The notes beneath the pieces are model-generated. The model ran no database searches and was not told where the DNA came from. It was given only the letters and a program-made list of their open reading frames with translations. Source: COMBO-56-21 sp038852315 (GTDB taxonomy: Archaea; Thermoplasmatota; Thermoplasmata; UBA10834). From it: a DNA stretch of 64,000 nt. The stretch is from NCBI GenBank assembly GCA_038852315.1, contig JAWCKF010000005.1:1-64000 (forward strand). Direction: 5' to 3'. Each line of letters opens with the position of its first letter. The first letter of the stretch is position 1. Shown here piece after piece: positions 49,127 to 58,068 of this stretch. Position numbers and translations under genes: made by a program.

Positions 49127-50062
49127 TTAACCTGACGTGAATACGTGACTTTTTACCTTGTTGTCTGTCAAGGTGAGCAGCACGCCCTTGAGTATGCCCT
49201 CTCCGTACTCGCTTCCTGGGTTCACGACGACAGTTCGCCCGATCTTGTGCACCGCGCGCGATTCGTGTATGTGGCCGTGCAATCCAAGGAATGGCTGGTA
49301 CTTGACTATGCTCTCGTAGACCGCCCTGCTGCCGACATGCTCAACTTCGCCAGCGGATTGCCTCATATCCCTCAGCTTGGGGGCGTAGTCCAGCGGAGTC
49401 CCGTACGGCGGGTCGTGGAAGTTGAATATCGCCGACTCCATGTTCTTTATCGTGGCTGCGAGCTTGTCTATGTTCTGCCTCATCTCTTCCTCGCTCCACT
49501 CCCGGGGCGTGTCCCAGGGCGTCGGAGAGGTGTGCGCTATGGTGATCATCTCATGGCCCAGAACATCGACGTTTCGCATCGCACACGGCTTCATGACTTT
49601 GCTCCTCTCAAGTATTTCGTCCATGTCCAGCGGGTCGTCGTTGCCAGGCGCGATGTAGATCGGGGCAGTACAATCCTTCAACTTCTCATCGGCGAGCTCG
49701 ATCCAGTGCTGTATCCTCTCATTGATGAGCCGGTGGAATATCTTCATCACCTCGTCCTGGTGCTCGCGCAGGTGCTCTGCCTCCTTCTTGTCGGTCACGT
49801 AAGGATAGAACCCTATCGCGTTGATCTTGTTTATCTGGGCCTCAAGCTCGGATTTGTTGTTCATGTGGATGTCCTGGGCGAGGAAGTTGCAGTCATAGGT
49901 CCCGTTCCCGTTGTCAAAGATGGGCACAACCATCTTGCCAGCAAGGTCGCCGAGGACGATAGCCACGTCGGCATTGTATATCCTGACCGCGCTGATAAAC
50001 TTCCTGAAGCAGAGCTCTGAGCCATGGAGGTCAGTCACGAAGAACAGTCTGATCGGACGCAA
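49127..50062 (-). CDS. Calcineurin-like phosphoesterase
   Basis: A 311-residue metallophosphoesterase. FVTDLHGSE, VLGDLAGK, APGNDDPLDMDE, HTSPTP and GLHGHIHESRAV supply metal ligands (D/H/D/N/H). An insert of ~60 residues lies between the first and second halves (TDKKEAEHLREHQDEVMK). TTG at 50062 has GGTGACAGTGA ahead of it, and a TATA-like GTTAAATAG on the minus strand at about 50118-50128 gives a leader of ~34 nt. Substrate unknown; it heads a two-gene unit with the nucleotidyltransferase. Confidence 0.82.
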   Translation of the reverse strand: MRPIRLFFVTDLHGSELCFRKFISAVRIYNADVAIVLGDLAGKMVVPIFDNGNGTYDCNFLAQDIHMNNKSELEAQINKINAIGFYPYVTDKKEAEHLREHQDEVMKIFHRLINERIQHWIELADEKLKDCTAPIYIAPGNDDPLDMDEILERSKVMKPCAMRNVDVLGHEMITIAHTSPTPWDTPREWSEEEMRQNIDKLAATIKNMESAIFNFHDPPYGTPLDYAPKLRDMRQSAGEVEHVGSRAVYESIVKYQPFLGLHGHIHESRAVHKIGRTVVVNPGSEYGEGILKGVLLTLTDNKVKSHVFTSG

Positions 50063-50372
50063 TCACTGTCACCTTCTTGACACAATTTCTTTAGCCGGTC
50101 TCCTAACGGGCGGAGTCTATTTAACCGTATTCCCAGACGAGCGCGACGGGCATAATCGCACGCATCTGGTCATCCGCGAAGGAATCGGCAACGGAGCCGA
50201 ATCCGAGCAAGGGCGCGAGAGCATATTGCGAATCGATTCCGCGCAGAAGTGTTCGGAGTGAAAAGTCGAAGCCAGAAGTCATGTCCTCTCGCAATGTTCA
50301 TATCGGTCGAGGGCCGTAAGGTGACACAGAAGTCTGTCATGATGCGACAGTCTCGCTGTTCGGAGGGTTAAA
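50063..50372. other. Divergent promoter region, no gene seen
   Basis: 310 nt between the phosphoesterase start and the aminotransferase start. It contains a minus-strand TATA near 50120. A TGACA-N8-TGTCA inverted repeat lies at 50322-50339, upstream of the aminotransferase, with GGAGGG just before its ATG. No ORF has coding character. Confidence 0.4.
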
Positions 50373-51749
50373 ATGGATTTGGGGTTGCCGGATTGGGTAG
50401 CCGACTGGGCGAGGGATGTTCCGAAGTTGAAGGTCACACCTCCGGGGCCGAAGAGCAAGGAGATAATCGAGAAGGACAGAAGGTATGTGTCACATGCGTA
50501 CGACAGGCTGTTCCAGTTCACGATGACCCGCGGCTCCGGCGCGGCGATAATGGATGCGGACGGGAACGTGTTCCTAGACTTCTCCGCGGGCATCTCCGTA
50601 ATGAATGCCGGCTGGGGTAACCCCCAGGTCGTCCAGGCCATAAAAGATCAGGCCGACAGGTTGGTCCACTCCCTCGCCAACGATGCGTACTACGACCTCG
50701 AGGCGGAGTACGCCGAGCTCTTGGCGAAGATATCCCCTGGCGGTGCTCTTGAATCGACTTTCTTCGGGAACAGCGGAGCGGAGGCGGTTGAGGCCGCGGT
50801 AAAACTGTCGCGGTACTACACCAAAGGTTCCGAGCACATCGCCTTCATGGGCGCGTATCACGGGAGGATTGGTAACGCCCTCGCGATGGCCAGCAGAATC
50901 AAGTACAAGTACGGGCACGGCCCCTTCGCTCCTGGCATTTATTTCGCCCCGTATCCGTACTGCTACCGATGCTGGTTCAAACAGGAGTACCCAGATTGCA
51001 ACATGCTCTGTTTGGATTTCCTCGAGAAAGGTGTGCTGGAATTCGGGGGGCCGAGCAACGACCTCGCCTCGATATTCGTCGAGCCCGTACAGGGTGAGGG
51101 TGGATACATCGTACCTCCCAAGGAGTTCCTTCCGAGAATGCGGAAGCTGTGCGACGAGAAAAAGTGCCTCCTTGTGATGGATGAGATACAATCGGGGTTG
51201 GGAAGGACAGGCGAGGTGTGGGAGTGCAACTCGGCCGGCGTCGTGCCGGACATACTCCTGACTGGCAAGGCGGCTGGAGGCGGCATACCAATCGGCATGT
51301 GCGTGGCCAAGAGGAGCATCATGGATGTATGGAGGCCGGGGTCGCATTCGTCGACGTTCGGAGGCAACGGGATGAGCGTTGCGGCCGGACTGGCACAAGT
51401 GAAGTACATTCTAGAACACGATTTGGCGAAGAGGTCCAGAGTGCTGGGCGAGCACGCGATGAAGCGTCTGAACGAGCTCAAGGACAAATACGAGATAATA
51501 GGGGATGTCAGGGGCAAGGGTCTCATGATCGGAGTCGAGATCGTGAAGAGCAAGAAGACCAAAGAGCCCCTCTACGTCCCCCAGATTCAGGGCCTAGCCT
51601 GGCGAAAGGGGCTCATGATGATAACGGCAGGCATGTTCGGGAACGTGTTCAGGATCGCCCCACCTCTGGTTATCTCCATCGACCAGCTGGACAAGGGGAT
51701 CGACATCTTCGAACAAGCAATCAAAGAGACCCAGCAGAGCCTTGGTTGA
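50373..51749 (+). CDS. Class III PLP aminotransferase (ornithine/amino acid aminotransferase or racemase-like)
   Basis: A 458-residue PLP enzyme. NSGAEAVEAAVKLSRY, MGAYHGRIG, FVEPVQGEGGYIVPPKEF, DEIQSGLGRTG and the PLP Lys in LLTGKAAGGGIPIGM are all present. The Cys-rich insert PYCYRCWFKQEYPDCNMLC is typical of archaeal ornithine aminotransferases and the broad amino-acid racemase of Thermococcales, so either activity is possible. GGAGGG just precedes the ATG. Neighbours (APC permease, Lrp-like regulator, second class III enzyme) suggest amino-acid use. Confidence 0.88.
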   Translation: MDLGLPDWVADWARDVPKLKVTPPGPKSKEIIEKDRRYVSHAYDRLFQFTMTRGSGAAIMDADGNVFLDFSAGISVMNAGWGNPQVVQAIKDQADRLVHSLANDAYYDLEAEYAELLAKISPGGALESTFFGNSGAEAVEAAVKLSRYYTKGSEHIAFMGAYHGRIGNALAMASRIKYKYGHGPFAPGIYFAPYPYCYRCWFKQEYPDCNMLCLDFLEKGVLEFGGPSNDLASIFVEPVQGEGGYIVPPKEFLPRMRKLCDEKKCLLVMDEIQSGLGRTGEVWECNSAGVVPDILLTGKAAGGGIPIGMCVAKRSIMDVWRPGSHSSTFGGNGMSVAAGLAQVKYILEHDLAKRSRVLGEHAMKRLNELKDKYEIIGDVRGKGLMIGVEIVKSKKTKEPLYVPQIQGLAWRKGLMMITAGMFGNVFRIAPPLVISIDQLDKGIDIFEQAIKETQQSLG

Positions 51750-51861
51750 AGTGCGTTCTGAAGTGCGGTAACGCACCTCTGGTCTACAATTGTCCGAAAG
51801 ATCGGCAAAACAACATAAGGCAAGTTTACGATGCTGTTGTCTGCTCAGGACGTGGAGGAAC

Positions 51862-52563
51862 ATGTTCAGGAGAAGGGGGACCGCAGATGCAGATCCCCTT
51901 ACTACGCTCGCCAGGTGCATAGGCCTTCTGGATGATATCAGGGCCTATCGGAGGAAAGACGTCGAGCAAATCGAAGCAGTCTTCTCTTCGCTCAAGAAGA
52001 CGAGGTTCAGGGAACATTACGACCAATGGGTGAAGGTCAGACCGTACGTAGAGAAGATCGTGGATATGCCTACGAAGGTGCCGGGCGTGAAGAAGATGAT
52101 CACCAATCTGGGCTGGCTCAAAGTGGTAAACAGACTCCTACTGATTGTTCTCGTAGTGCTAGCGTCCACGATGATCGTGCCTGCATGGCGTAGGGCGCTT
52201 GGTGAGAATCCTTTCGGGGGCCACAGCATGCTCGTCCTGGGCGTTGCCGTGGCCCTTGTGATGACTTCGCTGAACCTTGCGACGGTGCTGGATTACAGGA
52301 TACGGAAAAGGATTATCGAATATGAAGCCTCCACGATGGACGAGTACGCACCTGCCCGGGAGAAGATCAAGGAAGTCATCGACAGAATGCTGAGGACGCT
52401 TGGAAGGGAGTGGGAGAAGCAGGGTGCGCGGCAGGACGTAATAGCCCTAGTGCTGTACTTTGATGATTATGAACACGCGAAGGTGATAAGGAAGTGGAGG
52501 CCGAAAGCTGTCGGCATATGGAAGAAGCCATACCACCACTTTGAGGTCCTCCCAAAGCCCTAA
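51862..52563 (+). CDS. Two-helix membrane protein with helical cytoplasmic parts
   Basis: About 233 residues from ATG 51862, which follows GGAGG; the upstream frame to 51790 is Cys/Lys-rich and unlikely. Residues ~1-95 are helical and polar (IEAVFSSLKKTRFREHYDQW). Two membrane helices at about 108-126 and 143-165 enclose a short loop. The C-terminal region (IIEYEASTMDEYAPAREKIKEVIDRMLR) is charged and ends with YHHFEVLPKP. No family recognised; the location between an aminotransferase and a permease may be incidental. Confidence 0.65.
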   Translation: MFRRRGTADADPLTTLARCIGLLDDIRAYRRKDVEQIEAVFSSLKKTRFREHYDQWVKVRPYVEKIVDMPTKVPGVKKMITNLGWLKVVNRLLLIVLVVLASTMIVPAWRRALGENPFGGHSMLVLGVAVALVMTSLNLATVLDYRIRKRIIEYEASTMDEYAPAREKIKEVIDRMLRTLGREWEKQGARQDVIALVLYFDDYEHAKVIRKWRPKAVGIWKKPYHHFEVLPKP

Positions 52564-52685
52564 CAGCATGTTTCGTTGCGCGTGGCAGACGTACCTGAAC
52601 CTGCTGTTGCTTGAACAGAGCTATTCTAAAGAAGGAAAGGAATAGGAAAGGGGTTTCTGGCGAGTCTCTGGCAGTGTTCGGTTCT

Positions 52686-54344
52686 TCACGCCGGAGGGAG
52701 CTCCTTCCACGCAAGGGAAAGATCAATCCCGCGCCTCTTCCAGTGCTGCACCCAATAGACGTACCATAGGATGCTGAATGTCCATATGGCTATGTAGACC
52801 ATCAGCCCCGAGTTCGAGTAGAAGTCTAGGTTGGGCAGCGCGAAGAAGTAGTATATCAGGATGCCCACGAACGCGAGATTGATTATCGACGCGATGGTGA
52901 GCACATACAAAGGACCGATCCTGAACTTGTACGGCGAGGCATCCCATATCGTCCTCGCGCGCCGGACATACGGAAACACTAAGCCCGAGACAGCCATGAC
53001 GCCCCATGCAGAGAGCGCCTCCAGACCAACAATCACGACGCCGAGCAGCGTGTCAGGAGACAGCGCATAGAGCCCTATTCCGATTTCGCTCATTATCAGC
53101 ATGAGTATGTTGTTCTTTACCGGAGAGTGCCATCTGGGATGCACGTCAGTGAACCACATGGGTCCTAATCGGTCCATACCCCATGCAAACGCAGCCCTGC
53201 TGAATGCAATGTAGGATATAGGCATCCATAGTACATCAAACAGGATGAACACCAGACCTATGAAGAAATCTATGGCAGCGTTGTTTGAGAGCAATGAGAC
53301 CAGATAGAACGTGTTGACGCTCGGCAGCGTGTAGTTCGCATATGCGGGGCCATCTCCATAGTTCTCGATGTACGCTATCGCACCGACGAATTCGTGTCCC
53401 ATAGTGTTATCAAGGCCAATTGCAAACCAGCTAAGGAATATCATGGGTATGAATGCAGCGAGCACCTGACCGAGGACAACATTCCTCTGGGGCCTCTTGA
53501 CTTCTCCACAGATGAAAGTAATCTGATAGCCATAGGCTGTAGCCCATGCGACCCCTGGGAACAAGCCGAAAGTAGCGTACCAGTCTATCTTTCCGGGTTC
53601 GGGAGCCAAGGTAACGTCCTCGAGCGGGGCCCCCATATACGCCTCCCAGTACGGATCGTTATATGCTGACTGGTTCGCCACCATGTCGATGGTCGTGGCG
53701 TAATCGATGGAACCAGCCGCATCTGCAGCTTCGTTGTATGCCGCGATAAAGTCGTTCCTGGTAGCGGCTATCAATACTAACCCGGCAACTATGAGGCAAA
53801 AGAACCCTGCGAACATTATGATTCGTTGGTTTATGTTGTACATCCGAAGGCCTAGAACGACGATCCAAAACCCCCAGATGTTTGATATCGTCGCTATCGT
53901 GAATATACCAGTGGTCGACGCGCACCAGTCGATTGTGCTTTGGTCCGCCCCAAGTGAGGCCAACAGTGTTGTCAAGCCTGGATCAGCCATCCAGGGCGCC
54001 AAAGTGGCTATCCACATCGTCATGACAAACCCGGCATTGGTCATCGACATCGCGATTCCGACAGCAGGGTGCAGAATCCTCGAGTTAGCTATGTAGTCGC
54101 CACCGCTCCTCGGCATCGACCCCCCAAGGAATCCCCATACCAATGCTATGCCTAGAACGCACATTACAGTCGCCAGAATCACGGCCCAAAGCATGTTACC
54201 CGTAGGTGCACAGAAGAGTCCCCAACTCGCCATCGTCCAGACGCCTACTCCGACACCGTTGTTCATAAAGCCAATGCCGAAGGTGTCCAGCAACGAAGCT
54301 TCACGTACTAGACCACTTGCTTTTCTCGCAAACACTTCGCCCAC
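52686..54344 (-). CDS. APC-family amino acid permease
   Basis: A 552-residue transporter with about 12-14 hydrophobic helices. The N-terminal APC signature is GFMNNGVGVGVWTM and GGSMPRSGGDYIANSRILHP (PRSGGDY). An acidic exterior loop of ~60 residues (AADAAGSIDYATTIDMVANQ through APEPGKIDWY) separates helices 5 and 6. The GTG start at 54344 lies after GGGGGTG. An inverted repeat (54365-54388) sits in its promoter region and a two-HTH regulator is divergent, making regulated amino-acid uptake likely. Confidence 0.87.
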   Translation of the reverse strand: MGEVFARKASGLVREASLLDTFGIGFMNNGVGVGVWTMASWGLFCAPTGNMLWAVILATVMCVLGIALVWGFLGGSMPRSGGDYIANSRILHPAVGIAMSMTNAGFVMTMWIATLAPWMADPGLTTLLASLGADQSTIDWCASTTGIFTIATISNIWGFWIVVLGLRMYNINQRIIMFAGFFCLIVAGLVLIAATRNDFIAAYNEAADAAGSIDYATTIDMVANQSAYNDPYWEAYMGAPLEDVTLAPEPGKIDWYATFGLFPGVAWATAYGYQITFICGEVKRPQRNVVLGQVLAAFIPMIFLSWFAIGLDNTMGHEFVGAIAYIENYGDGPAYANYTLPSVNTFYLVSLLSNNAAIDFFIGLVFILFDVLWMPISYIAFSRAAFAWGMDRLGPMWFTDVHPRWHSPVKNNILMLIMSEIGIGLYALSPDTLLGVVIVGLEALSAWGVMAVSGLVFPYVRRARTIWDASPYKFRIGPLYVLTIASIINLAFVGILIYYFFALPNLDFYSNSGLMVYIAIWTFSILWYVYWVQHWKRRGIDLSLAWKELPPA

Positions 54345-54364
54345 TCAACTACACCCCCTAACCC

Positions 54365-54388
54365 ATTCGAGAGGTTCTGCCCTCGAAT
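54365..54388. promoter_or_regulatory. Perfect 7-bp inverted repeat, candidate operator
   Basis: ATTCGAG-N10-CTCGAAT in the 258-nt region between the divergent permease and regulator genes, 21 nt before the permease start. The 24-nt span fits dimeric HTH binding of Lrp type. It overlaps the presumed permease transcription start. Confidence 0.5.
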
Positions 54389-54446
54389 ACCTTCCGCGTA
54401 TTGATTTGTGGATATTTCAATCCGTCCGATGCGTCCGTCCCTCGAG

Positions 54447-54459
54447 TTTCCAGTGGAAA
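54447..54459. promoter_or_regulatory. 13-nt palindrome in the same divergent region
   Basis: TTTCCAGTGGAAA is a perfect palindrome around one central G, about 103 nt upstream of the permease start. It could be a second operator half for the same regulator, but its arm sequence differs from the ATTCGAG repeat. Confidence 0.35.
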
Positions 54460-54602
54460 TGTGGGTAGTGCACGGACAATGCATCGAAAGCGAAAACGGT
54501 CTTTCTGTAAATCAGCTAAGATACCGTCTCAAATTCGTGGCGCTTCTACAAGACTGTGGTTGTCATACGTGTTTATGCCATATCTAGAAGTGCCTCCATA
54601 CT

Positions 54603-55763
54603 GTGATTTGCACTGGCCGCAACGAGTTCACCCTTATCTATGCGAGGCACGTTTCCACCAAACGTATGGAAAGACCCTTCAGAGAGTCTGAAAAGCTCGT
54701 CATATTCGGGCTAACCCAAGACGCCCATCTGACTGATGCGGCCTTGGCCAGAAAGTACGGCATGAAAGAGAGCACGGTTTCATCCATCAGAAGACGGTTG
54801 ATGGACTCCAGGAACATCTACTTCGCCAACGTTCCTTCGTTCCACAAGATGGGTTGCGATCTGTTCGTGCAGCTCTACGGGCGCACGAACCCGGCCGTCC
54901 CGAAGGACATAAAGGACTCATCACATCTCGCGTTCCTGGACCACACGCCAGAGGTGTTTGACAGCGTTTCGGGCGAGGGGTTCATAATGATGAGCGCGGT
55001 CTTCAGAGACTTCTCAGACTATCTTCTGGCCATCGACAGGTACGAGAGGCATTTCCTAGGCGTTCATGCTGCAGAGAAGGCAGAACTGAGGTCAGTCTTC
55101 TTCCCGATGAAGATATCGCGGGTGAGGTATACCTACAACTTCGCGCCCGGATTGCACAGGATATTCAACCTTGATGTGCCTAGACCACAGCCTGCGTTGC
55201 CCGAGAGGCATGAGGTCGAATGGATAGGCCTGACTCCAATGGAGAAACGCTGCCTCGTGTACCTCTCCGAGTACCCACACGCGACCGACGCTCAGATCGC
55301 CCAGCTGCTTGGAAGGTCCCGCCAGACTGTGACCAACGTCAGAAAGCGCCTGCAGCGCAAGGAGATGTTCACGCGTGCTTGCATCCCCTTGCTGTTCACG
55401 TGGAACATCGATCTAATGGCATTCGTCCACCTGTCGTTCAGGCCTGACCTGGATCGGGATGTCAGAACCGCTCTGTCCAGAGAAGACTGGATAGGTCTTT
55501 CCTGGTACACGATGGAGCGCGATACAGAGGCCTATGTTTGCTACATGTTCAAGGACTACAAGGACTACGTGAGCGAGATGGAGCGGATGATGAAGCCGCT
55601 GATGGAGAGTGACGTTCTGAGGTTCGAGCCTCACATATCCCTCGTTTCCACTGCTGCAGCAAAGGAGCTCAGGGACTGCCATTTCGCGCAGGCCGTGAGG
55701 AAGTTCCTAGACCTCGGCGGGGACGAGCCTAGTACAGCCAGATATCCTCGCATCGGACTATGA
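54603..55763 (+). CDS. Two-HTH Lrp/AsnC-like transcriptional regulator
   Basis: About 386 residues, or 365 from the ATG at 54666. The first HTH is LTDAALARKYGMKESTVSSIRRRL, the second is HATDAQIAQLLGRSRQTVTNVRKRLQ, each followed by an alpha/beta half resembling a ligand-sensing or RAM-like fold (residues ~75-190 and ~265-350). Double-HTH arrangement lets one chain bind a full palindrome. It is divergent from the APC permease, with inverted repeats between them, so local control of transport is the simplest idea. GTG 54603 may be leaderless from a TATA near 54570-54586. Confidence 0.78.
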   Translation: MICTGRNEFTLIYARHVSTKRMERPFRESEKLVIFGLTQDAHLTDAALARKYGMKESTVSSIRRRLMDSRNIYFANVPSFHKMGCDLFVQLYGRTNPAVPKDIKDSSHLAFLDHTPEVFDSVSGEGFIMMSAVFRDFSDYLLAIDRYERHFLGVHAAEKAELRSVFFPMKISRVRYTYNFAPGLHRIFNLDVPRPQPALPERHEVEWIGLTPMEKRCLVYLSEYPHATDAQIAQLLGRSRQTVTNVRKRLQRKEMFTRACIPLLFTWNIDLMAFVHLSFRPDLDRDVRTALSREDWIGLSWYTMERDTEAYVCYMFKDYKDYVSEMERMMKPLMESDVLRFEPHISLVSTAAAKELRDCHFAQAVRKFLDLGGDEPSTARYPRIGL

Positions 55764-55812
55764 GACAAGGCGCAAAGAATAATCTACCCGCGAGGCCAAT
55801 ACACTGGATGAG

Positions 55813-56334
55813 TTGGTGTCGGTGGAGGCCAGCAGCGACCGTCTCAGGTGGATGAGCGTCAAGAATGCGATGACAAAGGACGCCATCTGCGTTAGGATGT
55901 CAAGCAAGGTCAAGGATGCCTGGCTCGTCCTCATGGAGGCCGACATATCGGGCGCGCCCGTCGTCGACGACAAAGGGCTTCTCGTAGCCGTCGTCAGCGT
56001 GACCGACATCTACAGGGCGATACTGGAGCGTTATCAGAAGGCCAGATCGCTGCGGGAGCTCACCGCCGGCATAACTGATCCCCAATCTGCTGAGAAGGAG
56101 GAGATGCGCGAGCTCTCATTGGCTATCAGAGCAGTTGCGGAAAGCCCGCTGATGTCTATCATACCTAAGGACCAGAAGCTGCTCACGCTCTCCCCCGAGG
56201 ATTCGCTCGAGCGTGCGATCAAGCTCATGGCGGAGCACAGCGTGAACCGACTGCCCGTAGTTAAGGGTGGAACGGTGGTCGGCATAATCACGAGACAGGA
56301 TGTCATATGCGTAATCGCAGGCAAACCCAGGTGA
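55813..56334 (+). CDS. Two-CBS-domain protein
   Basis: A 173-residue protein with two CBS motifs: VKNAMTKDAICVRMSSKVKD through GAPVVDDKGLLVAVVSVTDIYRAI (residues ~15-75), and LLTLSPEDSLERAIKLM through VNRLPVVKGGTVVGIITRQDVI (~115-170). The pair forms a Bateman module that binds adenosine nucleotides. Residues ~75-105 make a charged linker. Start is TTG 55813. It lies 49 nt past the regulator gene and may be cotranscribed. Target protein unknown. Confidence 0.86.
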   Translation: MVSVEASSDRLRWMSVKNAMTKDAICVRMSSKVKDAWLVLMEADISGAPVVDDKGLLVAVVSVTDIYRAILERYQKARSLRELTAGITDPQSAEKEEMRELSLAIRAVAESPLMSIIPKDQKLLTLSPEDSLERAIKLMAEHSVNRLPVVKGGTVVGIITRQDVICVIAGKPR

Positions 56335-56550
56335 TCATGGAATCCCGGTCTGCTCCGTACTTGATATCGACTTTCCATGTGACTGTCCTCGGCTGTCGAG
56401 CGGCCAAGTCCTGAGATTGGTGCGAGCGAATGTAGACGCTCTCATGCTATCTCGTAGATGTGGTCCGGGCTTCTTCGGGAAAGGCCAACACCTACGTGTT
56501 TTTGTACGAGGCCACCGATAAGCCCGTAGCAGTCAGGTGCGTGAGGAGTC

Positions 56551-57903
56551 ATGAGAACCGTCGACAGAAGGAGGATCAGGCAACTGATGAAATCTGAAAC
56601 AAGGGAGTTTGTACGAAGACATCCCAAGTCAAGAAAGCTGTTCGAGCGGGCAAAGAAGTCGCTGCTCGCGGGAGTCCCAATGAACTGGATGGTTCGATGG
56701 GCAGGTCCTTACCCGATCTTCTCGAAGGAGGGCAGGGGCGCCTACATAACTGATGTCGATGGCAACAGATATCTCGATCTCTGCCTCGGAGATACGGGCT
56801 CGATGTTCGGACACTCGCCGAAGGCCGTGGTAGATGCAGTCAGGAGACAGGTCGCCAGAGGCATAACCATGATGCTGCCGACCGAGGACGCAGTGTGGGT
56901 GGGCGAGGAGCTGGCCAGGAGATTCGGCCTGCCGTATTGGCAGATAGCCATGACTGCAACTGACGCGAACAGGTTCTCGATCAGGCTGGCACGCGAGGTC
57001 ACCCGCAGGTCCAAGATACTCGTCGTTGCAGGATGCTATCACGGCACTGTGGACGAGACACTCATCGCCCTCAAGAACGGCAAGGTAGTGCCCAGAAGCG
57101 GCAACATCGGACCGCCTGTACCGCCCGAGGTCACGACCAGAGCCGTCGAGTTCAACGACATTCCAGCCCTCGAAAGGGCCCTGAAGCACAAGGACGTGGC
57201 CTGTGTTCTGGCTGAGCCTGCGATGACCAACCGGGGCATAATCCTGCCCGACCCCGGTTATCACGACGCCCTGAGAGAACTCACAAGGAAGTACGACACG
57301 CTCCTCATCATCGATGAGACACACACGCTCTGCTGCGGCATCGGCGGATACACGAGAGAATACGGCCTCAAGCCGGACATGCTGACGATGGGCAAGCCCC
57401 TAGCTAGCGGCGTGCCTGTGGCGGCCTACGGCTGCAGCCAATATGTGTCAGACAAGGTGATGAAACGCATACTTGACGAAGGCACCGATGAGAGCGGGTT
57501 GGGCGGCACACTGACTGGAAACGCCCTCAGCGTCGCGGCCATGCGCGCGACTCTGGAGAAGGTCATCACGCAGGAGGCCTTCGAAAGGATGATGCCGCTA
57601 GCTATACGGTTCGAGAAGGGCATCGCAGACGCCATAAGGGATCACGCACTCCCGTGGAACGTCACCCGCCTGGGCGTGAGGATCGAGTATCACTTCATGC
57701 CGAGGCCACCCAGGAACGGGGCTGAGGCGGATGCCGCCAAGGATTCCGAACTCGAGAAGCTGATGCACCTCATGGCCCTGAACAGGGGGATACTGCTTAC
57801 GCCGTTCCACAACATGGCACTCATATCGCCTTACACGACGAAGAAGGACGTCGACTATCACACGAAGGTGTTCGAAGAGTGCGTGTCGGCCCTGGTCGGA
57901 TGA
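56551..57903 (+). CDS. Class III PLP aminotransferase, glutamate-1-semialdehyde aminomutase-like
   Basis: A 450-residue PLP enzyme of the aspartate aminotransferase-family/HemL-like type. ITDVDGNRYLDLCLGDTGSMFGHSP, the ATDANRFSIRLAREVT block, LAEPAMTNRGIILPDPGYHDALREL, IIDETHTLCCGIGGYTREYGLKPDMLTMGKPLASGVPVAAYG (PLP Lys in GKPLASG) are clear. GSA aminomutases have GTE and SGTEA; here the equivalent is TATDAN, so it is more likely a catabolic transaminase than heme synthesis. No heme genes adjoin. ATG at 56551 has weak leader signals. Confidence 0.84.
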   Translation: MRTVDRRRIRQLMKSETREFVRRHPKSRKLFERAKKSLLAGVPMNWMVRWAGPYPIFSKEGRGAYITDVDGNRYLDLCLGDTGSMFGHSPKAVVDAVRRQVARGITMMLPTEDAVWVGEELARRFGLPYWQIAMTATDANRFSIRLAREVTRRSKILVVAGCYHGTVDETLIALKNGKVVPRSGNIGPPVPPEVTTRAVEFNDIPALERALKHKDVACVLAEPAMTNRGIILPDPGYHDALRELTRKYDTLLIIDETHTLCCGIGGYTREYGLKPDMLTMGKPLASGVPVAAYGCSQYVSDKVMKRILDEGTDESGLGGTLTGNALSVAAMRATLEKVITQEAFERMMPLAIRFEKGIADAIRDHALPWNVTRLGVRIEYHFMPRPPRNGAEADAAKDSELEKLMHLMALNRGILLTPFHNMALISPYTTKKDVDYHTKVFEECVSALVG

Positions 57904-58068
57904 ACTCCGGCTGATTCGCTCGATTCGTCCGTTCCACTGGCGATGTCCTAGGCATGATGGGTACTATTTTACCTTGTCGGTTATCGGACATTATCGCATC
58001 TGATAACATGGGCCATACTTTAATAGGCCATCCTGAGGCTAGAAGGAGGCGTAGACCAAGACGCACGA

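Noticed and set aside
48280..50062. Toxin-antitoxin system based on the nucleotidyltransferase
   Set aside because: The partner is a phosphoesterase, no HEPN or antitoxin-like gene is present, and sizes do not fit known pairs.
56551..57903. hemL (glutamate-1-semialdehyde aminomutase)
   Set aside because: The GTEA motif is replaced by TDAN and no heme genes are nearby; called a related transaminase.
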